From: Petunia secreta
Lineage: Eukaryota; Streptophyta; Magnoliopsida; Solanales; Solanaceae
DNA length: 64,000 nucleotides
Assembly (NCBI GenBank): GCA_029990175.1
Contig: JARKIP010000003.1
Coordinates: 1,116,001-1,180,000, forward strand
Direction: 5' to 3'
Shown: positions 57,229-64,000 of the stretch, piece by piece
How the letters are laid out: each line of letters begins with the position of its first letter
Numbering within the stretch: position 1 is the first letter of the stretch
The notes under the pieces: generated by a model
The model's input: only the letters and a program-made list of their open reading frames with translations
Database searches by the model: none
Told to the model about the DNA's origin: nothing
Translations under genes and position numbers: made by a program

Positions 57229-58430
57229 AAGGTAATAATGGCGAATCTGGGAAAAGTGCTATGGTTAAAGAATAAATTAATGAATTAAAGCATCTTGTTG
57301 AATCTTGTATTTGGACACCATTTGGTATGTAAAAGTAATTTTTATATAATAATTAGTGTTCCTATTTTTTTGTTTAAAATGTGTAACAAATTATCTTGTT
57401 TTAAAGTCTCTCAAGAAGGTTCTCAACCAATTAAACTTGCTGATAACCAAATATTTTTGACTCCTGGTACGTAAAAATATCTTGCATATTTTGCATGGTC
57501 CACACTCCAGCATAAAATACCCTGTTGGTTAGTCAATGAATAGTGTGTCTTGTGCCATTCATTAAATACTGCGACTCATTTTGTCTATGCATATGTAATG
57601 TATTGTTGTTGTCTATTTTTTTACAGAAGCAACAAATGTTAAAGCTGATAATGAAGACGTTGTCAATCAACGCAGTCACAGTGCTGAGGTTCGACTTGAA
57701 GTTGAGACTGTCAGTGAGCTTTGCATAGCTGGTCTTGTTTTTACACCAGAAGGTATGTAATCGTCTTTTTTATAGTTATTTTGTGTTTTTTATTGTTGGC
57801 AAATGTGTGATATATTATCTTTATTTATAAAGGTTCCCAAGAAGGTTCTAAAGAAGATCTCAAAAAAGGTGTTGTGCATTCGCCTGCAAAAAAGGGTTTG
57901 AAAGCATTTTCCAGCAAGAAAAGGAAGAAACGTGATAATGATGCTTCTCCTGAAATTGCATCTCCCTTCACACCTAAAATTGTTGAAAATTTGGCTGAAG
58001 CAAGCAAAAGCATCATGAATATTGGTCACATAGAAGCACCTTCATTTTCACTTGGCTTCTCACAGCCATCGCAAGAGACTGCAGCTGTGATTGATAGTGT
58101 CAGGCCAGATTCTATGGATATTGATCACTCAGAAACTAAGGGTGGTACAGAATCGGCATTAATAGAGAAAGATAATTCAAAACTTACGACACTTGCTGAT
58201 GCATCTGTTATAGTACTGGAGCAAGAGTCTGCTTTGGATTCAGCCATGAAAACACCTGAACGGTTAATTTTTACGGAGAAATGGAAGCTTGCTGGAGCAA
58301 ATGTCTGTGCAAGGAATATTGCAGATGTGTGTTCATCTAAACAACAGTCGGCTACGCAGTGTTCAGTGAAAAAAGAGGAAGTTATGGATTTTGCTGTTTT
58401 GCCAGACAAACCATCAAATGATCCAGAATG
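57229..58430 (+). pseudogene. Middle exons of the DUF1985-Ulp1 gene
   Basis: Small exons with GT..AG borders follow the enlarged intron: 57229 to about 57322 (with one TAA), about 57408-57469, about 57628-57751, then 57833 onward. Several exons end in a TPG- or TPEG-like peptide, and the next begins SQEGSQ or SQEGSK, which suggests exon duplication. The last exon has a basic stretch (KKGLKAFSSKKRKKRDND, near 57886-57940) that looks like a nuclear localisation signal. It is open to a TGA at 58429 and then continues in frame with further stops (near 58523 and 58603). This is the linker between DUF1985 and protease. Confidence 0.55.
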
Positions 58431-58763
58431 AGGAGAGCTGTTAGGCAGGGGACATAGGATTCGTAAGATTAGCCGCCACTTATTATCTCCATTCAGGCCT
58501 TTTGAGCCAAAGGAAAAGTGTGATTAAAAGCCCTCTTATAAGCGTGTATGCCCTTTTCATACTGTCAATGCCACGTCTAATTGTTTGGCAATTTTTGATC
58601 AATGATTGAAGAAAGGCTTGAAAGTGACTGATCAAAACAGCGTCTCTAAAGTGTAAGTTATTTTATTTTATTTTTTTTAGTTTTTGTATATTTTAAGTAA
58701 CAGGGTATTGCAGATTATATTAGTAAATTTGTATTGTTTATGTTGTTTGTGTTTAACCTTTTC

Positions 58764-59948
58764 AGGGGTGATGATCTTTATGATGACAAAATTGCAGACA
58801 TCAATTCACAGAAAAAAATTAAATTATATACTGTTTCAGTGAAGAGAAAAATATGGTTTAGAGAGATTGCAGATAGAAGATATTCACTTACCAATGAGGT
58901 TTTCTACAGCTTTTTTTTGTTATTGGTTCTGTAGATTACAGAACCAATAATAAAAAAAAGCTGTAGAAAACCTCATTCGTAAGTGAAGCATGTATATCAT
59001 TTCACAAACTACTCAGCGTTGTTCACAACGACAGACTTGAATTTTGATTATTTTGTAGAGTCGTTGTTCTTTTCGAAGGTTGAATCTTATTTTGAAAATG
59101 TGGGAAAGGAAGAGAAGACCAGGAGAATAAAAGAGAAGAAGGATAGAATGGAAAAAGAGTGGAAGAAAAAAGAAGATTTTGAACAAATGAAGGCGAAGAA
59201 GAAAGGAGGGAAAAGGACTCGTGCTCAACAAAACAAAAAAGAATATAAACCTCCAGCAGAAGTTGTTTTTGGAATTCATGACTTGATATTGGAGGATTTA
59301 GAGAAGATTGAGTTAGATTTTGACCTAGCACAATTTGAAGGAACTACGCAGAACAACCTAAATGAGTGTGTGAATGGGTCTACTAATCAATGTGGCATAG
59401 CATGGACTCAAGTCGAAAAAGTGTTTATGCCAATTAGAAAGACCTCACTTGATCCTAATGATTACATGTCTTGCACTCATTATTGGTTGGGAGTTTATTC
59501 TATAAAAGATCATAGAATAGATGTCTATGATTAAGTTTTTGATGGGGATGAACATTTTGTGAAGACCAAGATGACAATGTATGCAATTGCTATACCTCAG
59601 CTACTAAAAGAGATGAATTTTCATACAAAATATCCTAATTTTGGTACGACGTACAAGAAACTTGATATTGTTTATCAAACAGCACCAAAACAATCAGGAG
59701 ACACAGATTGTGGTCTCTTTGTAACAAGGTTTACAGATCTACTCATGCTCAGACAGGATTTGTTTAAATATGAATGGGGAGTAGAAGCTATTAGTATTTA
59801 CAGAAGAATGGTTGCTGCTAATCTACTGACGCATGGAAAATCAAAAAGAGATGAAGGCTATGAAACTCCACCAGAGAATTTGAATGATGATTATGGAGAG
59901 CATGATGAGAAGCTAGCTTGTGGACATGGAAGGTTGCCTCTTCTTTGA
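58764..59948 (+). pseudogene. Ulp1/C48 cysteine protease domain of the DUF1985-Ulp1 gene
   Basis: An exon after TTTTCAG (about 58763) begins with GDDLYDDKIADINSQKKIK and is disturbed by a long inverted repeat (58883-58987). The frame from about 58990 has a Lys/Glu-rich coiled coil, then the protease: W-x2-VEKVFMPI, HYWLGVYSIKDHRIDVYD with catalytic His (59478) and Asp, a TAA at 59532, then SGDTDCGLFVTRF with catalytic Cys (59708). The frame ends at 59948. C48 proteases remove SUMO-like modifiers. In plant Mutator-like elements such domains have been captured and multiplied. The stop lies between His and Cys, so no active enzyme is expected. Confidence 0.8.
58883..58987. repeat. Long quasi-palindrome within the Ulp1 gene
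   Basis: Arms 58883-58933 and 58937-58987, 51 bases each with two mismatches, around a three-base spacer. The left arm contains coding text (YSLTNE) and a donor-like sequence. The right arm is its inverted copy. Confidence 0.92.
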
Positions 59949-60084
59949 ATCTTTATTTATCTTTTTTATAAACAATGCAATGTACACATTTTTTGAAGTA
60001 TGTATATAGTATATATGTTGTTTGTTTGTTATTATTTATTAGCATTTGAAGTATATAAATAGGAATGCTAATACTTTAATTCTA
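59949..60084. other. 3' flank of the Ulp1 gene
   Basis: AT-rich, with no supported gene. It may contain the polyadenylation region. Confidence 0.4.
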
Positions 60085-60380
60085 GCTAAACAATCCCAGT
60101 TTTTTTATATACTGTGAGTTTACATATGAAGCACTTGCACCCCCAGCACCAATGTCTGGGAGCGGGTGGAAAAATCCCTTCGTGCCCATTATAAAATACT
60201 GGGACTCTGCATTTTTAAGTACTTGTGCCCCAGTTCAAAAATTATGTGACTTTGTATAAAAGCATTTAGCATACATTTCCATTCCCCCCCCCCCCCTCCC
60301 CCGAGCCCGAAATACTGTGAGTTTACTTATGGAGTACCAGCGCCCCCAGTTAACATACAGGGCATAATTACTTAGTATAA
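60085..60380 (+). repeat. Motif block, copy 1 of a tandem duplication
   Basis: About 300 bp with the motif forms ATACTGTGAGTTTAC (60112), CCCAGCACCAATGTCTGGG (60142), AAATACTGGGACT (60194), CCCCAGTTC..TATGTGACT (60228) and AAATACTGTGAG (60310), plus a C run (60285-60301). It repeats at 60670-60965 with an offset of about 587 bp. Confidence 0.8.
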
Positions 60381-60386
60381 TTTTCT

Positions 60387-60530
60387 TTTAAACAATCGAT
60401 AATGTAGTAGTAATATAGATAAGCAACGACGTCGTGTAACATTGGGCGTATATCACCGTGTTCCTTTTTTTAACATGCAATTATACCCAGACAGTATAAT
60501 TATTACTACATTATCGATTGTTTTAAAAAA
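60387..60530. mobile_element. Foldback element or small MITE-like insertion
   Basis: Arms of about 30 bases with AACAATCGATAATGTAGTA (60391) and its complement (60504-60522), one mismatch and one indel, around about 85 bases that include the perfect palindrome ACGACGTCGT. The sequence interrupts the block relative to copy 2 at the same motif (TTAGTATAATT), so it is probably an insertion. Confidence 0.55.
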
Positions 60531-60543
60531 GAAGTCGTGCTAA

Positions 60544-60593
60544 AAATTAATGTATTGTCTTGGTAGAGATCTACCAAGACAATACATTAATTT
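60544..60593. repeat. Perfect 23-bp palindrome
   Basis: Arms 60544-60566 and 60571-60593 are exact complements with a four-base spacer (AGAT). It lies just after the foldback. Confidence 0.93.
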
Positions 60594-60669
60594 ACTTGAA
60601 TGAGAGTTTATTAATCCTTATAAACACTGCAATGTTTCATAAAATTTTTGGTGTGGGACATAGATTCTA

Positions 60670-60965
60670 GGTAAACACTCCCAGTTTTCTTATATACTGT
60701 GAGTTTACATATGAAGCACTTGAACCCCCAGAACCAATGTCTGGGAGCGGGTGGAAAAATTCCTTCGTGCTCATTATAAAATACTGGAACTCTGCATTTT
60801 TAAGTACTTGTGCCCCAGTAAAAAACTATGCGACTTTGTATAAAAGTATTTTAGCATACGCTTCCACCCCCCCCCCCCCCAAGCCCAAAATACTATGAGT
60901 TTACTTATGAAGTACCAGCGCCCCCAGTTAACATACTAGGTATAATTACTTAGTATAATTATTTC
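60670..60965 (+). repeat. Motif block, copy 2 of a tandem duplication
   Basis: Same order of motifs as copy 1: ATACTGTGAGTTTAC (60699), CCCAGAACCAATGTCTGGG (60729), AAATACTGGAACT (60780), CCCCAGTAAAAAACTATGCGACT (60813) and AAATACTATGAG (60888), with a C run at 60867-60880. Divergence from copy 1 is about one base in ten. Confidence 0.8.
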
Positions 60966-61054
60966 ACCAAAAATAATTAGGGGTCTGCAGTTATGAGTTG
61001 GTTACTAGCATTCCTATTTTTGAGGGGTGCAGTTGTGGGGCATGCCTATCTGTC

Positions 61055-61062
61055 TATAAATA
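61055..61062 (+). promoter_or_regulatory. TATA box of the 94-aa gene
   Basis: TATAAATA, 86 bp before the ATG at 61141. The same box precedes the two B3-like genes (61998 and 63306). Confidence 0.65.
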
Positions 61063-61140
61063 CAGTCTTTGAAAATAGAATCATCACTCAAATTTGTCTC
61101 AAATTTTTTACTTGCTTGTGCAGTCTTTTAGAAAAAAAAA

Positions 61141-61425
61141 ATGTCTCTCCCACAGGGAAATGGGCATGTAGTTGAGATAAGACATGCACTTCAAAATGTG
61201 CATTCTATAGAGCAAACAGGGCGTGATTTATGTTGGAAGATTGCAGGTTTGCAGGGAGACATTGAGCAGTTGACTCGTACTGTAGATCACCTCCGATTAT
61301 TAATTATTCGGCGAAATCAGAGGACTGAAAGGAATGAGCGACAAATGACAAGGATGATGAGGGTAGTCAGACAAATCCCAAACTATAATAAAGTACATAC
61401 TCCACCAGGGTCACCAGAGAATTAA
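61141..61425 (+). CDS. Small basic coiled-coil-like protein, unknown function
   Basis: An intact single-exon frame of 94 codons with ATG, stop TAA and an upstream TATA box at the expected distance. I do not recognise the protein. The middle is helical with heptad-like hydrophobic spacing (codons about 20-55), followed by an Arg-rich stretch (RRNQRTERNERQ near 57-68), then a Pro/Gly end. It follows directly on the motif block and precedes two B3-like genes. It is the only undamaged frame in the non-LTR part of the window, so it may still be expressed. A chance ORF is possible. An accessory gene of the same mobile element is my preferred reading. Confidence 0.5.
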   Translation: MSLPQGNGHVVEIRHALQNVHSIEQTGRDLCWKIAGLQGDIEQLTRTVDHLRLLIIRRNQRTERNERQMTRMMRVVRQIPNYNKVHTPPGSPEN

Positions 61426-62054
61426 TTTTTTACTATTTTTGTTACGTTTTTTAATGAACTTATGTTGTATTAACTTGATAATAGAAAAAAGGTTGGGACT
61501 CCAGCAGTGTTATGTTTTTAATGCTTCCATCTGCAATTGTAATTTTATCTTTTCTTGTACTTTGAGGTTTCTTTTTATGTTTTTAGAAGTAACATTTTTC
61601 TGTAATTTTTATGTCAATCTTACTAAAAAATGTCTGTAAGTTTGCGTTTATTTTGTGTGAAAAATGTTGTCTAATATGCTGGAGATAGCAGTCAAGGCAC
61701 ATGGATGCCCAAGATGTTTTTGCTCTGGCTAGTAGTTTAAGGATGACAGACCCCCACCCCCCAGATGTTTATCCCGAGGCTAGTAGTTTAAGGCACACGG
61801 GCGCTTTTTGCATGGACATTTGAGTTTTTATTTTTATTTTTCCAATGCTCTTTATACTTGGCCCCAGTTCAACATCGTAAAGGAAAAGAACAAGCAATGT
61901 GCAGCTTTTACATAAAGAAGGAAGAACCTTTACTATCGTCCAAAAGCAGAAGGACAATACAGTATAATAGAGAATATTTCTTGTATAATTATTTTAATAT
62001 AAATAGACTACTTTGTTACTGAATAGAACAGACAAATATTTTTGTATTTTTAAG
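61426..62054. other. Spacer between the 94-aa gene and the first B3-like gene
   Basis: AT-rich, with a short direct repeat GGCTAGTAGTTTAAGG (near 61727 and 61780) and the next gene's TATA box (61998-62005). No other gene is seen. Confidence 0.45.
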
Positions 62055-62502
62055 ATGGGAACAGTCGTTGAAGCAGTGTTGAATGAATTGGATGCTGAAT
62101 TAGATCATTTTGTAAGTTAATCATACCATTTTTTTAAAGTGTTATTTTTGTTTGATGTTATTATAAAATATTGCATTTCTTCTTTTGTTTTGTTTTGTAG
62201 ATTTTGCCAGTATGGTTGGCAATTAGGCTTCCCAGACGTGATGTGCTAGCCACTCTTATTTGCCGTGGTATTTATTTCTAGATGAACTACCTAAAAGTGA
62301 GAAGACAGAGAAAACTTTGTAATGGATGGAGGGAGTTGTTCGTACTAACAATCTTGGAGTAGGAAGTACGCTACATTTTAGGGTTATGGAATCCTTAGAT
62401 CATGTGGTTTTAAGTGTTAGTATTAGGCAGCCTGAACTAGAACCTTTAAGTTCAAGTTCAAGTTCTAGTTCTAGTTCTGGCTCTACTGTTGAAGATGCCT
62501 GA
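62055..62502 (+). pseudogene. B3-domain-like gene 1 (broken)
   Basis: A TATA box (TATAAATA, 61998) precedes the ATG at 62055. Exon 1 is 57 bp (19 codons, acidic). A clean intron runs 62112-62200 (GTAAGT..TTTTGTAG). Exon 2 begins with the B3-type start (ILPVWLAIRLPRRD), meets a TAG at 62279, keeps NGW in frame (near 62320), then shifts by one base to GVGSTLHFRVM and DHVVLSVSI and ends in a Ser run at 62502. B3 domains bind DNA in the nucleus, and this order (LP..RLP, NGW, L..G..L.F.VM) is the B3 core. The protein of about 130 residues would be a single-domain form. It is a relative of the gene at 63400 with the same intron place. Confidence 0.6.
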
Positions 62503-62869
62503 ATAAGATAGCATATTTGTGTGTTTTAGTTCAATGTATATTGAATTTATGTGTTTGTTTACAGTGTTTGGTAAACAATATCTGAGTTTTGGGGCAGTTA
62601 TATATGTGTAATGTAACTGTTGTTTTTTGAATTGTGACTGTTCAGTAAACAACATTACAAATATTATGTAATGGTGCCTTTTCAATTATAAGTTGCAACT
62701 GTTATTACATTATGAAATTTATTTTATAAATACATATCAACTTATAGTTGCTATGGATTTTTATGTGAAGTTTCTATGTTGTCATTTTTAATTATTAGTC
62801 TATAATTTCCAATTAGTTTACATCGTTAGTATAGGACCCATATAAAAATGCCATAATTTTCAACTGCAT
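62503..62869. other. Spacer after B3-like gene 1
   Basis: AT-rich. I see no gene or repeat beyond short A/T runs. Confidence 0.4.
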
Positions 62870-63130
62870 AACAATATAGCTCCAGCAAAAGTACTAGGGA
62901 TTAATGTATGAATAAATATTATTAAATTTTGTGATTCTGGGATTAATTTACAATTATTAGTATAGGATCCCCCATATCAAAATGCTGTTATTTTTCAACT
63001 GCATAACACGATGGTCCAGCACAAGTACTGGAACTAGTTTACAATTATGAGTATAGGACCCCAGATCAAAATGCTGTTATTTTCAGCTTCATAACAGTAT
63101 GGCTCCAGCACAAGTACTGGGGGGACTAAT
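62870..63130 (+). repeat. Diverged motif block between B3-like genes
   Basis: Three units of about 110-115 bp, each with CCAGCAAAAGTACTAGGG or CCAGCACAAGTACTGG (62882, 63013, 63105), CATAACA before it, and ATCAAAATGCTGTTATTTT in two units. CCAGCACAAGTACTGGGG is a near dyad of CCCAG and CTGGG. Confidence 0.7.
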
Positions 63131-63305
63131 GTATGTGAGAGCACTTATTATTATATTTTGTGATAGTAATTTAAGTTACACAATATTTGTTGAAATTGAT
63201 AACGTACAGAAACTGTAAAGTCCATAGAAAATTTAACTTCTTTGACTACATTTAATGTATTTTTGACAAAATACATATCCACTAACAGTTACTGACTTTT
63301 TTTAC

Positions 63306-63313
63306 TATAAATA
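63306..63313 (+). promoter_or_regulatory. TATA box of B3-like gene 2
   Basis: TATAAATA, 94 bp before the ATG at 63400. Confidence 0.6.
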
Positions 63314-63399
63314 ACCCTTTGCAGTGAAAGCAAACTACAAATTTTTTTGAGACTTCATCTCCTCTTATAAACTGTAAAGTTTTTTTGAGAAAAGAAGAT

Positions 63400-64000
<601 letters not shown>

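Overview
The window is repeat-dense nuclear DNA of a flowering plant, almost certainly a eudicot. The evidence is chromosome-style nested LTR retrotransposons of the Tat/Ogre type (PBS TGGCGACTCCGCTGGGG, plant mobile domain ORF1, dual RNase H, an intron between protease and reverse transcriptase), a plant L1-type LINE with a DUF4283/CCHC ORF1, a Stowaway-like MITE, GT..AG introns and TATAAATA promoters. The genus cannot be fixed from the sequence. No ordinary housekeeping gene is visible and nearly every reading frame is broken.

Layout. (1) 1-14516: Ogre A, a Tat-type retrotransposon that starts about 128 bp left of the window. It has nearly identical LTRs of about 3.86 kb, one intact gag ORF, no protease, RT or integrase, and a 3' UTR of hairpins and a minisatellite. 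It sits inside (2) 14517-18499, the 3' part of a Ty3/gypsy-like element 'A' that carries gag-protease and a pol-less acidic extension. (3) 18500-19300 is an LTR-like remnant with its own TATA box. (4) About 20.1-59.9 kb is a broken multi-exon gene encoding DUF1985 followed by a Ulp1/C48 cysteine protease. One intron (22772-57228) holds a nest: element 'B' (22972-57093, TSD CATAT, same family as A), inside it Ogre B (27850-55670, TSD GATGG), inside Ogre B's 5' LTR a LINE on the minus strand (30597-36877, TSD TTAAGAGATAT), and inside its 3' LTR a Stowaway-like MITE (55037-55265, TSD TA). (5) 60-64 kb holds a tandemly duplicated motif block, a foldback, an intact 94-aa ORF with a TATA box, and two broken B3-domain-like genes, the last running into a (GAT)n tract at the window edge.

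How the parts fit. Ogre B encodes, or once encoded, ORF1 (plant mobile domain), gag, protease with G-patch, RT, RNase H, a second archaeal-type RNase H and integrase, but stops interrupt most frames. Ogre A has only gag but shares the PBS, the PPT and a 3'-UTR hairpin with Ogre B, so it looks like a recently moved non-autonomous partner. Elements A and B likewise lack RT and integrase.

The most interesting signal is in the non-LTR host DNA. A DUF1985-Ulp1 gene is surrounded by many copies of a short motif (consensus AAATACTGKGACT, often paired with CCCAG upstream), with small TATA-driven genes next to it. This resembles the VANDAL/Kaonashi class of Mutator-like elements, in which DUF1985 VANC proteins bind clustered short motifs and counter silencing. 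The B3-like genes beside it would be a new component. A second layer is structured RNA in the retrotransposon UTRs: a hairpin recurring six times whose stem changes are compensated, a pair of hairpins closed by GNRA tetraloops, and six palindromes in the Ogre B leader.
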